DNA from: Kitasatospora azatica KCTC 9699
GTDB taxonomy: Bacteria > Actinomycetota > Actinomycetes > Streptomycetales > Streptomycetaceae
DNA length: 64,000 nucleotides
Direction: 5' to 3'
Assembly: GCF_000744785.1 (NCBI RefSeq)
Contig: NZ_JQMO01000003.1
Coordinates: forward strand, 5,022,001-5,086,000
The translations under genes and the position numbers were made by a program. Below are positions 42,498 to 49,705 of this stretch, in pieces (the first letter of the stretch is position 1; each line of letters begins with the position of its first letter). The notes below the pieces were generated by a model that saw nothing but the letters and a program-made list of their open reading frames with translations, had not been told where the DNA came from and did not search any database.

Positions 42498-43313
42498 TCA
42501 GTGTCGTCCAACCGGAACCACGGCCACCGGGCACTGGGCCTTCTCCAACACGTGTGCCGCGACGCCCATCCGGGTGTTGCCGAGCAGGCTCGGTTCGGTC
42601 GGCCGCCCGACCACCACCAGTCCGGCCTGCTTGGAGGCCTCGACCAACTCGGCCTCCGGTGCGCCGGCCGCCGCCCGCACCTTCACCGGGATCTCAGGGA
42701 ACCGGGCCTGCTGACGCTCCAACAGCTCCTGCAGGTCGGCCGCGTCGGCCGGCTCGGCGATCACCCGCACCGCGCTCGCGGTCATCAGCGCGGCCCGGTA
42801 CGCCAGGTCCACCACACCCAGGGCTGGCACGCCCGGGTCCACGACCACCACCACATCGCCCTCGGGCATCGGGGAGCCCTCCACCTCGTCGATGTCCTCC
42901 ACCGTCTTGCAGACCACCACCGGGCAGAGCGCGTGCTCGGCGACCGCGCGGCTCACCGAGCCGACCCACCAGCCGCGCAGCCCCGTCACCCCACGACTCC
43001 CCAGCACCAGCAGCGCGGCCGCTCGGGACTCGGCCGGCAGCACGTTCTGCGGAGAGCCGCGCAGCAGCCTCGCCGTCACCGCCAGATCCGGGGTCATCTT
43101 GGCCACCCGGGCCAGCGCCTCCTCGGTCACCTGATCCTCCGTCGGCGCGGGCTGCCCGGCACCGGTGACCGCGGCCAGCAGGTCCCGCGGCACGGCGTAC
43201 AGCACCTCCAGCGGCGCGCCACCGCCCTCGGCCACCCGGGCCCCCCAGGCCAAGGCCGTCCAGCCACCGGGCGACCCGTCCACCGCGACCTGAACCGGGC
43301 GAAGATTGGACAT
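42498..43313 (-). CDS. Universal stress protein, two UspA domains
   Basis: A 271-residue protein with two tandem Usp domains (about 5-138 and 150-268). The first has VQVAVDGSPGGWTALAWGAR and the ATP-binding LLVLGSRGVTGLRGWWVGSV; the second ends GNTRMGVAAHVLEKAQCPVA with a degenerate ATP motif (GRPTEPSLLG). Cytoplasmic nucleotide-binding proteins of this type are induced by dormancy, hypoxia and other stress in actinobacteria. ATG at 43313. It converges on the PPC gene; a tandem repeat block lies upstream. Confidence 0.92.
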   Translation of the reverse strand: MSNLRPVQVAVDGSPGGWTALAWGARVAEGGGAPLEVLYAVPRDLLAAVTGAGQPAPTEDQVTEEALARVAKMTPDLAVTARLLRGSPQNVLPAESRAAALLVLGSRGVTGLRGWWVGSVSRAVAEHALCPVVVCKTVEDIDEVEGSPMPEGDVVVVVDPGVPALGVVDLAYRAALMTASAVRVIAEPADAADLQELLERQQARFPEIPVKVRAAAGAPEAELVEASKQAGLVVVGRPTEPSLLGNTRMGVAAHVLEKAQCPVAVVPVGRH

Positions 43314-43403
43314 AGTGCTACTCCTTCGAATGGACCCGCGCAGTGCGGGGATGCTGGCAGCCCGGACGGTTGCGCTCCGTCCGGGCCACCAGGTCTGCAG
43401 GCC

Positions 43404-43518
43404 GCCGGGTCACCAAGTCACCAGGTCAGCCGGGTCACCAAGTCACCAAGTCACCAGGTCAGCCGGGTCACCAAGTCACCAGGTCAGCCGGTCAGCCGGT
43501 CACGAGGTCACCAGGTCA
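43404..43518. repeat. 8/9-bp minisatellite (GTCACCAAG / GTCACCAGG / GTCAGCCGG)
   Basis: Short units combine into 25-bp and 33-bp higher-order repeats starting GCCGGGTCACCAAGTCACC, in order 25, 33, 25 and 32 bp. It lies between the UspA start (43313) and the stop of the beta-propeller gene (43539). No spacers of uniform length, so it is not a CRISPR array. Confidence 0.85.
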
Positions 43519-43538
43519 GCAGGACGCCGGGCGCGGGC

Positions 43539-44684
43539 TCACGGCTTGCGCAGCACGTCCAGCTGGTTGGTCGCGTCGTCGACGAAGTAGACCGCGTCGT
43601 GGTCGTGGTCCACCGCGAGGCCGAAGAGCGCGCCGGCTCCGACGTTCGGCGGCGTCCCGCTGGAGTCCAGCTGGCGGACCGCCACCTGCTCACCGCGCGG
43701 AGTGGTCTCCACCAGGTTGCCGTCGCCCCCGTTCACGGTGAGGATCTCGCCCCGAGGGGCCACGGCCAGTCCCAGCGGAGCGTTGAGGCTGCCGCCCTCG
43801 GTGACCAACTCGCCGGTTCCGGCGCTGTCGTGGCGGCGCAGCGCGTCCGGGATCGCGGTGATCCGGCTGTTCACGGTGTCCGCCACATAGAGCGTTCCGT
43901 CGTGACCGAGGCCCACCCCGGTCGGGCCGACCACCAGCGCGGCCGGGTCGGTCCGCTGGTCGAAGCCGCTGCCGATCACCGTACTGCGCTCCAGGCAGGG
44001 CGGCTCGTCACCGCGGTCCTTGAGGGTGAGCCGCAGCACCGTCCCCTCCGGCACCACCGAACCGCCGCCGGCCACCGTGTCGTTGAGCACGTTGGTGACG
44101 AACAGCTCACTGGTTCCGTGATGGCTGACCGAGGTCATGTCCCAGGGCCCGTTGATGCCGTTGCCGGTGAGGGTCTCGCGCACCGTGCCGTGCTTGTCGA
44201 GCACCAGCAGGCATCCGGCCTGCGCGGTGGCCGCCGTCCCGTCCGTGGTGGGCAGGCTGCCGACCACCACCCAGCCGCCCGGCAGCACGGTCAGTGCGGT
44301 GGTCAGCCCGACCCCGCCGGGGCACTCGCCGGGCAGGTGGTTCGGGTCGATCTGGGCGAACTGGCTCACCGATCCGTCCGGGGCGATCTGGACCAGGGTG
44401 GTGCCGGTGCCCTGCTGGTTGGCAGCGTTGTTGAAGTTGCTGACCAGGATGCTGTTGCGGTGCAGTAGGCCCTCGTCGCTCGGGACGACCACGGTGCCGT
44501 ACGGGTTCACGTCACCATTGGCGGGCACGGTGGAGGCGATCGTGGCGACGGTGTTCAGCGGGCCGACGAACGGCTCGCGGGCGGTGGCGGGCGCGGCCGC
44601 GCCGAGTGTGCCGAGTGCGGTGGCCCCGGTCACCGCAAGGGCGGCGAGCGGGCGAGGTAACAGGTAGTGATGTCTCATAAGCAT
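43539..44684 (-). CDS. Secreted NHL-repeat beta-propeller protein
   Basis: A 381-residue exported protein with an N-terminal signal (LLPRPLAALAVTGATALGTL, cleavage near APATA). Repeats of the NHL/SMP-30 type are seen: GVGLGHDGTLYVADTVNSRI, NAPLGLAVAPRGEILTVNGG and GLAVDHDHDAVYFVDDATNQ. Such six-bladed propellers bind or degrade small molecules or proteins; no catalytic residues are certain here. ATG at 44684, with a second ATG at 44678; neither has a clear ribosome site. The gene is monocistronic by spacing. Function is unknown beyond a secreted beta-propeller. Confidence 0.75.
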   Translation of the reverse strand: MLMRHHYLLPRPLAALAVTGATALGTLGAAAPATAREPFVGPLNTVATIASTVPANGDVNPYGTVVVPSDEGLLHRNSILVSNFNNAANQQGTGTTLVQIAPDGSVSQFAQIDPNHLPGECPGGVGLTTALTVLPGGWVVVGSLPTTDGTAATAQAGCLLVLDKHGTVRETLTGNGINGPWDMTSVSHHGTSELFVTNVLNDTVAGGGSVVPEGTVLRLTLKDRGDEPPCLERSTVIGSGFDQRTDPAALVVGPTGVGLGHDGTLYVADTVNSRITAIPDALRRHDSAGTGELVTEGGSLNAPLGLAVAPRGEILTVNGGDGNLVETTPRGEQVAVRQLDSSGTPPNVGAGALFGLAVDHDHDAVYFVDDATNQLDVLRKP

Positions 44685-44744
44685 CACGTTAAATCTGGAT
44701 CCCGGGCAGCTCACGGAGGACGCGCGCGCCGATCGGAGGGACTG

Positions 44745-45335
44745 TCATGACGCGGCCGGGAGCGGTCGGTGCGCCCCGGGGCCCGTCCGGTCGGGTGCCA
44801 GCGCGAGGTAGGTGAGGATCGCGCCCAGAGTCGAGAGCAGTGCGAGGGCGAGGCCGAGGGTGTGGAATGCGCCGGTGAAGGCGGTGGCCAGCGCCGGGTG
44901 ATCGGTGCCGCGGGCCTGCCCCTGGACGGCCTGCCCGGCGAGTTGGGTGGCGGAGGCGGCATCGAGGCCGCTGTCGCGCAGCTGCCCGGCGGTGAGCGAG
45001 GTGAGCCAGGCCGCCGCGCCGGCGACCGCGACGGACTCGCCGGTGATCCGCATCGTGTCGAAGATGCCGGCCGCGGCGCCGGCATGCTCGACCGCGACGG
45101 TGCTGACGGCCGCGTTGTCCATCACCCCGAAGGCCAGCCCCACCCCGGCACCGAACGGGAGCAACGGTAGCGCCAACGCCGTCGCCGAGCCGTCGCCGCG
45201 CAGCGTGACCAGCAGCAGCGCCCCGAGGCGGAGAAGCGGGCGGCGGAGAACCGGGTGGGGGAGAACTGGGTGCGGGAGAAGAGGACATGGCCCGATCCTC
45301 GGCGGGGCGTCGCCGGCGGATGAAGTGAGCGGCAC
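44745..45335 (-). pseudogene. MFS (DHA2) transporter remnant
   Basis: Only the C-terminal fifth of a 14-TM drug:proton antiporter is present: GVGLAFGVMDNAAVSTVAVE, GIFDTMRITGESVAVAGAAA, then two helices to the end. A complete family member has about 480 residues, so roughly 300 are missing. The remaining frame is open to a Met at 45335 only because a 15-bp tandem repeat (45230-45289) translates as low-complexity Pro/Leu/Arg. It is divergent from an XRE-type regulator, which probably once controlled it. Deletion with repeat growth at the junction is likely. Confidence 0.8.
45230..45289. repeat. 15-bp tandem repeat (four copies) at the MFS remnant junction
   Basis: Four units starting GGAGAA at 45230, 45245, 45260 and 45275. 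They sit exactly where similarity to MFS transporters ends, so the array marks the deletion breakpoint. Confidence 0.8.
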
Positions 45336-45403
45336 ACCCTGGGACTCACAGGGCCACCCTCAGCCCTCGGAGCCCACGCCGGGCCGCCGCCATACTTGAC
45401 CGC

Positions 45404-46243
45404 ATGCCCGAGACGAGAACGATCGCCAGCAGCCTCGGCGGCTACCTCCGCACCCGGCGGGCCCTGGTCTCGCCCGCCGACGTCGGCCTCCCCCCGACGG
45501 GCCGCCGCCGAGTGCCCGGGCTGCGCCGCGAGGAGGTCGCCGAGCTGGTCGGGCTGAGCACCGACTACTACGTGCGACTCGAGCAGGGACGCGCCGACCG
45601 CCCCTCCGCCGAGGTCCTGGACGCGCTGGCCAGGGCGCTGCAGCTGAGCGCCGCCGAACGCGCACACCTGTACGACCTGGCCCGGCCGCGCCGCGGTGCC
45701 GCGAGCCGCACCGAGGCGGCCGTGCGTCCGGCGCTGCGACAGGTGGTGCAGGCCATCCCCAGCACGCCGGCGCTGATCATGAACGACCGCAACGACGTGC
45801 TGGCCTGGAACCCGCTGGCCGCCGCGCTGATCGCCGACTTCCCCCAACTGCGGCCACACGAGCGCAACATGGCCCGCCGGATCTTCCTGGACCCGGACGC
45901 CAGGCAGGTCCATCCCGACTGGGACGAAGCCGCCCGCAGTACGGTCGGCATGCTGCGAATGGCAGCCGGACGGCGACCGAACGACCCGGCGCTGGTCCGC
46001 CTGATTGGCGAACTCTCCCTCGGCAGCCCGGCCTTCCGCACCCTGTGGGCCACCCACTACGTGCACGAGAAGACCCACGGCCCCAAGCGCTTCCGCCACC
46101 CCGTGGTCGGAGAAGTCGCCCTCCGCTACGAGACCTTCCAGGCCCCCGGAACCGCGCACCAGTTGCTGGTGGTCTACACGGCCGCACCGGGAAGCCCCGC
46201 CGAGGAGGCGCTCACCTTCCTCGGCATGCTCACGCGAGCCTGA
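45404..46243 (+). CDS. XRE regulator with MmyB-like ligand domain
   Basis: A 279-residue transcription factor. An N-terminal XRE helix-turn-helix (LGGYLRTRRALVSPADVGLP, then RREEVAELVGLSTDYYVRLE) is joined to a PAS-like MmyB ligand domain (PALIMNDRNDVLAWNPLAAA, ATHYVHEKTHGPKRFRHPVV). Proteins of this class are found next to SDR or MFS genes and often sense small hydrophobic molecules. Divergent from the MFS remnant at 44745-45335, with 68 bp between starts; the intended target was probably that transporter. ATG 45404. The regulator itself is intact. Confidence 0.9.
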   Translation: MPETRTIASSLGGYLRTRRALVSPADVGLPPTGRRRVPGLRREEVAELVGLSTDYYVRLEQGRADRPSAEVLDALARALQLSAAERAHLYDLARPRRGAASRTEAAVRPALRQVVQAIPSTPALIMNDRNDVLAWNPLAAALIADFPQLRPHERNMARRIFLDPDARQVHPDWDEAARSTVGMLRMAAGRRPNDPALVRLIGELSLGSPAFRTLWATHYVHEKTHGPKRFRHPVVGEVALRYETFQAPGTAHQLLVVYTAAPGSPAEEALTFLGMLTRA

Positions 46244-46304
46244 GCCTGAACCGCGTCAATGGCGCGGAGACCTCGATCCCGAGCAGCCGATGCCCGGTGC
46301 CCAG

Positions 46305-46340
46305 GGGCGGGTCCCCGGGCTGGTGCCCGGGGACCCGCCC
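46305..46340. terminator. Perfect 16-bp terminator hairpin between convergent genes
   Basis: GGGCGGGTCCCCGGGC (46305-46320), loop TGGT, then the exact complement (46325-46340). Lies between the XRE regulator stop (46243) and the ArsR stop (46346), so it can stop transcription from either side. Confidence 0.85.
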
Positions 46341-46345
46341 AGTAC

Positions 46346-46750
46346 TCAACTGGCCTTCGGCGGCGCCTCCAGTGGGGTGGGCTGCGTTACCGGCTCGTCC
46401 TGCACAAGCAGGTGCGGGGCGTCCTCGGCCTCACGCAGCTGGTCGAGCACGGCCTCGCGATCGGTGAGCATGACCGTCAGAATCCGGCGGGCCGACTTCA
46501 GCAGGTCGGAGACGTCCGCGCCGGCCAGTGCGTACAGCACGGTCCCCTTCTCCCGGGTGGAGACGACGATCCCGGACCGCTTGAGCACCGCGAGCTGCTG
46601 GGACAGGCTGGACGGCTCGATCCCGATGTCGGCCAGCAGGTCGCGGACCGGTAGCGGCCCGCCCTGGAGCAGCTCCAGCACCCGGATGCGCACCGGGTGC
46701 CCGAGCAGGCGGAAGAACTCCGCCTTGACCTGGTAGAGCGGCAGCTGCAT
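46346..46750 (-). CDS. ArsR/SmtB family regulator
   Basis: A 134-residue winged-helix repressor: KAEFFRLLGHPVRIRVLELL, SSLSQQLAVLKRSGIVVSTR (recognition helix) and EKGTVLYALAGADVSDLL (wing). The usual metal-binding cysteines (ELCVCDL-type) are not present, so it is probably not a metal sensor. ATG 46750 overlaps the stop of the upstream roadblock gene by 1 bp (TGATG), so the pair is one operon. A palindrome at 47160-47175 upstream of the operon is a candidate operator. Confidence 0.9.
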   Translation of the reverse strand: MQLPLYQVKAEFFRLLGHPVRIRVLELLQGGPLPVRDLLADIGIEPSSLSQQLAVLKRSGIVVSTREKGTVLYALAGADVSDLLKSARRILTVMLTDREAVLDQLREAEDAPHLLVQDEPVTQPTPLEAPPKAS

Positions 46751-47118
46751 CAGACCTCCAGCGTCCCCTCGACCTGCTTCAGCCGGTGCCTGGCCATGGC
46801 CAGGTTGGCACGCGACCGGTCCAGGGCGAGATAGAGGAACAGGCCCTGGCCGCTGCGGGAGGTGAGCGGGCGGATGAGGTGGTACTGCTTGGTGAGCGTC
46901 ACCAGGATGTCCTCGATGCCGCCGGGCAGCCCCAGCATCTCCATCGTGCGCATCTTCGCCCGCACCAGATCGGTGTTGCCCGCCGCCGCGACCGTGAGGT
47001 CCAGCCCGGCGCCTCCCAACACACCCAGCGCCATGCCGCTGCCGTAGTCGACGAGCGCCACGCCCAGCGCGCCCTCGATCGTCATGGCTTCCTTCAATGC
47101 AATGTCTGTCTCTGCCAT
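46750..47118 (-). CDS. Roadblock/LC7-like protein
   Basis: A 122-residue alpha/beta protein (TIEGALGVALVDYGSGMALG, DLVRAKMRTMEMLGLPGG, then a QYHLIRPL strand and FLYLALDRSRANLAMARHRL helix) like the roadblock/LC7 proteins that actinobacteria use near small GTPases and as regulators. It is encoded directly upstream of an ArsR regulator and is translationally coupled to it. A small protein partner for the repressor or a separate GTPase pathway are both possible; no GTPase gene is in the window. Confidence 0.72.
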   Translation of the reverse strand: MAETDIALKEAMTIEGALGVALVDYGSGMALGVLGGAGLDLTVAAAGNTDLVRAKMRTMEMLGLPGGIEDILVTLTKQYHLIRPLTSRSGQGLFLYLALDRSRANLAMARHRLKQVEGTLEV

Positions 47119-47159
47119 GGCCCGAGGCTAGGGTCCGTCAAGCTTCGTTCCTTCGAGAA

Positions 47160-47175
47160 TTGCAGAACTCTGCAA
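47160..47175. promoter_or_regulatory. Candidate operator of the roadblock-ArsR operon
   Basis: TTGCAGAACTCTGCAA, a perfect 6-4-6 inverted repeat 42 bp before the roadblock start. ArsR repressors bind similar palindromes and control their own operons. Confidence 0.6.
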
Positions 47176-47218
47176 CTCCAAGGCGCAGCAGATGTACGAT
47201 CCGCCCTCCGGCGCGCCC

Positions 47219-48160
47219 TTACCCGCCGCGCGGGCCGGCTGCCTGCCGCTCGTGTCCGCGTCGCAGCAGGCCGTATGCCCAGCGTTCGTTCAGTCCGGCG
47301 AGGAAGCCGACGCTGCCCCAGAAGAACCAGGCCTTGATCAGCGCCTGGTGGCCGGCCAGGGAGAGCGGTACTGCTCCGCAGAGGCCGTCCGGCACGGCGG
47401 GAGGGGTGAGCAGGGTGAGGATGCCGCCGTTGATGAGCAGGAAGAGCGAGGTGGCCAGGAACCAGCCGACCACCACCCGGTACCAGCCCTCCTGACGCAT
47501 GGTCTGGGCCAGCTGCACAGGGTCGGTGGGGACGTCGGGGGTCGTGTCGCGGCCGGGCCCCTGCTGGATCAGCTGGTAGGCGTCGCGAAGCCGGACGATG
47601 ACGCTGAAGACCGCGCCCATCGCCCCGCCCGCGAAGCAGACCAGGGCGTACATCAGGCTGAGCTCCTCGGGACAGCCGAGGGAGCTGTGGAAGAGCGGTG
47701 GCACCGCACGGCCTATCGCGAGTGCCGCCAGCAGGATGGCCGGGCTCAGCAGGACTCCGAAGGCCAGGCCCGTGTTGAGTCCGCGCCCGCCGGCGAGCGC
47801 CGCGTCCGTCTCCAGCCGCCGCGCGGCGGCGTTGGCCTCGTCCTTGAGGCGGTCGGTGCCGTGGGCGACGACGGGCTGCTCGGCGGGGCCGACTGCGATC
47901 TCCCGCAGGCTGACCCGCACCACCTGCTCCAGGCTCCGGCACACATCGATCCTGGTGCGCTGCTCAAAGGCACGCTGTGCCGCCGTGTGCAGGCGTTCGA
48001 TCCGCAGGAGTTGGTGCGGCTCCGCCCGCCGCAGGCGCTGCAGATCGGGCGCCTCCTCGGCGAGGCCGAGCGCCTCGGCCAGCGTCCTCGGCTCGGCCGA
48101 GCCGGCACCCAGGAACCATTCCTTCATCAGCCGTGCCCGGCGCGCTCGTTCTGCGCTCAT
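47219..48160 (-). CDS. Membrane protein of unknown function
   Basis: A 313-residue protein. The N-terminal ~135 residues are soluble and helical (SLEQVVRVSLREIAVGPAEQ). From ~135 four hydrophobic segments follow (for example LAFGVLLSPAILLAALAIG, LMYALVCFAGGAMGAVFSVI, VVGWFLATSLFLLINGGILT and the segment near KAWFFWGSVGFLAGLNERWA). I do not recognise the family. ATG 48160 chosen because a G-rich ribosome site lies upstream; the frame is open another 132 bp but into the neighbouring remnant. Single gene. Confidence 0.65.
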   Translation of the reverse strand: MSAERARRARLMKEWFLGAGSAEPRTLAEALGLAEEAPDLQRLRRAEPHQLLRIERLHTAAQRAFEQRTRIDVCRSLEQVVRVSLREIAVGPAEQPVVAHGTDRLKDEANAAARRLETDAALAGGRGLNTGLAFGVLLSPAILLAALAIGRAVPPLFHSSLGCPEELSLMYALVCFAGGAMGAVFSVIVRLRDAYQLIQQGPGRDTTPDVPTDPVQLAQTMRQEGWYRVVVGWFLATSLFLLINGGILTLLTPPAVPDGLCGAVPLSLAGHQALIKAWFFWGSVGFLAGLNERWAYGLLRRGHERQAAGPRGG

Positions 48161-48191
48161 CTGCCCCCGCCCCTCGATCACAGAGGCAGTT

Positions 48192-48461
48192 CTACCGTTC
48201 CGCGCCCCGAAGCGGAACCCGAGCCCTGATCTCCACGTCAGGCCCAGTCTCCTCGCGAACTTCCCGAACGACCGTGGCCGGCAGGGACTCACCGAGGTCC
48301 ATGGTCCTGCCTGGCAGCGCGAACAGACGATTGCCGGTCCGCCGTTGCAGGAGGATGCGCCCGTCGTCGGTGGCCACGGCGGAGGCTGCCACGTCCCAGC
48401 TCTCCACGACTGGCGATCCGGATCGCGCGCGCCTCAGCCGCTCGCTGCTGAAGAAGATCAT
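48192..48461 (-). pseudogene. Nudix hydrolase, N-terminal half only
   Basis: An 89-residue frame reading DVAASAVATDDGRILLQRRT and LPGRTMDLGESLPATVVREV then REETG, the first half of a Nudix hydrolase with its Nudix box. The second Gly of the usual LPGG is Arg. It ends abruptly after GPDVEI. The missing second half lies at 48922-49148 on the same strand, upstream instead of downstream. Confidence 0.75.
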
Positions 48462-48566
48462 TCAGGCGAGGGTGAGCCTCACGAGTAGCTGGGCTTGCCG
48501 AGGAAGCGCTGGGCTTCCTCGGCAGCCTGACGGCGCCCGGTCACGCGCCGCTTGTGGAACGGTCGG

Positions 48567-48791
48567 TCAGCTGCCGGCCTTGAGCAGCTCGCCCGAGCCG
48601 ACGGCCGAGGTGAACCGAGTGAACGCGGCCTGGTCGAAGCGGAGGGCCGGGCCGTGCGGGTCCTTGCTGTCGCGCACGGCGATCTCACCAGGCAGGCCGA
48701 GGGCGCACTCCACGCAGTTCTCGTTCCCTCCGCTGTAGCTCGACTTGCGGAAGCTGAACCCGGTGGCGGCGGCATCGGAGTGGTGACTCAC
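48567..48791 (-). CDS. DUF397 protein
   Basis: A 74-residue protein with the DUF397 pattern: FRKSSYSGGNENCVECA and IAVRDSKDPHGPALRF. DUF397 proteins are small partners of XRE/DUF5753 regulators in actinobacteria and are abundant in streptomycetes. GTG start at 48791 chosen because it overlaps the stop of the XRE tail (GTGA), the normal arrangement. Here the XRE partner is only a fragment, so this gene is probably an orphan and may have no function. Confidence 0.78.
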   Translation of the reverse strand: MSHHSDAAATGFSFRKSSYSGGNENCVECALGLPGEIAVRDSKDPHGPALRFDQAAFTRFTSAVGSGELLKAGS

Positions 48792-48921
48792 TTGATCGCG
48801 TCTCTCTGTTCGGTGATGAAGGCGAGCGAGTCGTCCTTGGCCATGGCCTCGGACGTGATTTCGGTGAACCTCGCTCGGTACAGCTCCACATCGGTCGGAT
48901 CCTCGACCAAGGTGCGGGCTC
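48788..48921 (-). pseudogene. XRE/DUF5753 regulator, C-terminal fragment
   Basis: The frame ending at 48788 reads DPTDVELYRARFTEITSEAM, then KDDSLAFITEQRDAIK and a stop, the normal end of a DUF5753 regulator. About 240 residues including the helix-turn-helix are missing; at ~48921 it is joined to a Nudix fragment. Stop and DUF397 start overlap as GTGA. Confidence 0.7.
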
Positions 48922-49148
48922 GACCGGTGCTCGAGGAAGTGACTGAGCTTGAGACGCTGCGTGTGGTGGATGGGTAGATCGGTCAGTTCGGACGGGTCGA
49001 TGAAGCGCAGTTCTGTGGACTCGTCAGAGATGCGCAGCGTTCCGCAGATCACCCGTGCGGTGAAGCAGACGTTGAACTGCTGGCGCACCTCGCCGTCCGA
49101 GTAGGCGATGATGTGGCGCGGATCGGTGTAGGTACCGACCAGCAACCG
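48922..49148 (-). pseudogene. Nudix hydrolase, C-terminal half only
   Basis: Reads LVGTYTDPRHIIAYSDGEV, QQFNVCFTARVICGTLRISD, ESTELRFIDPSELTDLPIHH and TQRLKLSHFLEHR, the second half of a Nudix hydrolase. It starts abruptly at ~49148. The first half is at 48192-48461, so joining the two ends would give a complete gene. Confidence 0.75.
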
Positions 49149-49348
49149 CCGATTGGGAGCCGGGCCGGACGGAGTACGTGGTTGTGCAGTCCGGGCCCCG
49201 CCGGTTGTGGGACCAGGTAGCCGGCGCCTGGCAGTGGTGGGCGGACCATGGGCGACCAGGCTTCGACCGGTTCGGTCTCACTGTCACCCCCGACGGACAG
49301 ACCGTCTGGTTGGACGCGCCAGCCAAGCTCGTTCCAGTCAGGAGCTGA
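49142..49348 (+). pseudogene. SAM-dependent methyltransferase, C-terminal fragment
   Basis: The frame ending at 49346-49348 reads VVVQSGPRRLWDQVAGAWQW and FDRFGLTVTPDGQTVWLDAP. This is the end of streptomycete methyltransferases of the peptide-associated type. All earlier domains are missing; the sequence meets the Nudix fragment at ~49145. Confidence 0.65.
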
Positions 49349-49442
49349 CCGCCCGAGTGCTGCCCCGTCCGTGGCGCCGCTGTGGTGGTTAGCCGGATGC
49401 TGAACCCGGATGGTGGGTCTTCCTCGCCCTGCCTTGAAAGCG

Positions 49443-49477
49443 AGCTGCCCTCCCGTTGTTTCGACGGGAGGGCAGCT
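49443..49477. terminator. Strong 14-bp terminator hairpin
   Basis: AGCTGCCCTCCCGT (49443-49456), 7-nt loop, then ACGGGAGGGCAGCT (49464-49477), perfect. It lies 1 bp after the stop of the micro-ORF on the minus strand. Confidence 0.82.
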
Positions 49478-49478
49478 G

Positions 49479-49538
49479 TCACATCCAGAAGTGGATGCCG
49501 ACGCAGATGAGCGCCGTCAGTGCGGCTATGCAGGGCAT
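49479..49538 (-). CDS. Hydrophobic micro-ORF (19 residues)
   Basis: ATG at 49538 with AGAGGG about 11 bp upstream, reading MPCIAALTALICVGIHFWM then TGA. A strong terminator follows directly and a TATGAT at 49590-49595 could be its -10, so it may be a real transcript. It lies on the same strand downstream of the SARP gene. The peptide could be a tiny membrane protein or signal; no homologue is known to me. Confidence 0.45.
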   Translation of the reverse strand: MPCIAALTALICVGIHFWM

Positions 49539-49705
49539 GCGCGAATTGACCCTCTTTCAGGCTCTGTTCTGTGCGGAAGCTTAACGATGATCATAGGTCA
49601 ACTACCGGGCCGAGCTGCAAATCCGACCGAGCACCGGACCGAAACGTCGTATCATCCGACCTTGCTGCCGCACATATGAGCGAGAAAAGATGTCAGTCGG
49701 ACCGA

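Larger units (their letters stand above)
49349..49705. other. Region between the methyltransferase remnant and the SARP gene, 357 bp
   Basis: It holds a strong hairpin (49443-49477), a micro-ORF (49479-49538, minus) and a possible minus promoter with -10 TATGAT at 49590-49595. About 100 bp before the SARP stop show nothing else. Confidence 0.55.

Noticed and set aside
43404..43518. Possible CRISPR array
   Set aside because: Units are only 8-9 bp, there are no unique spacers, and no cas gene is near.
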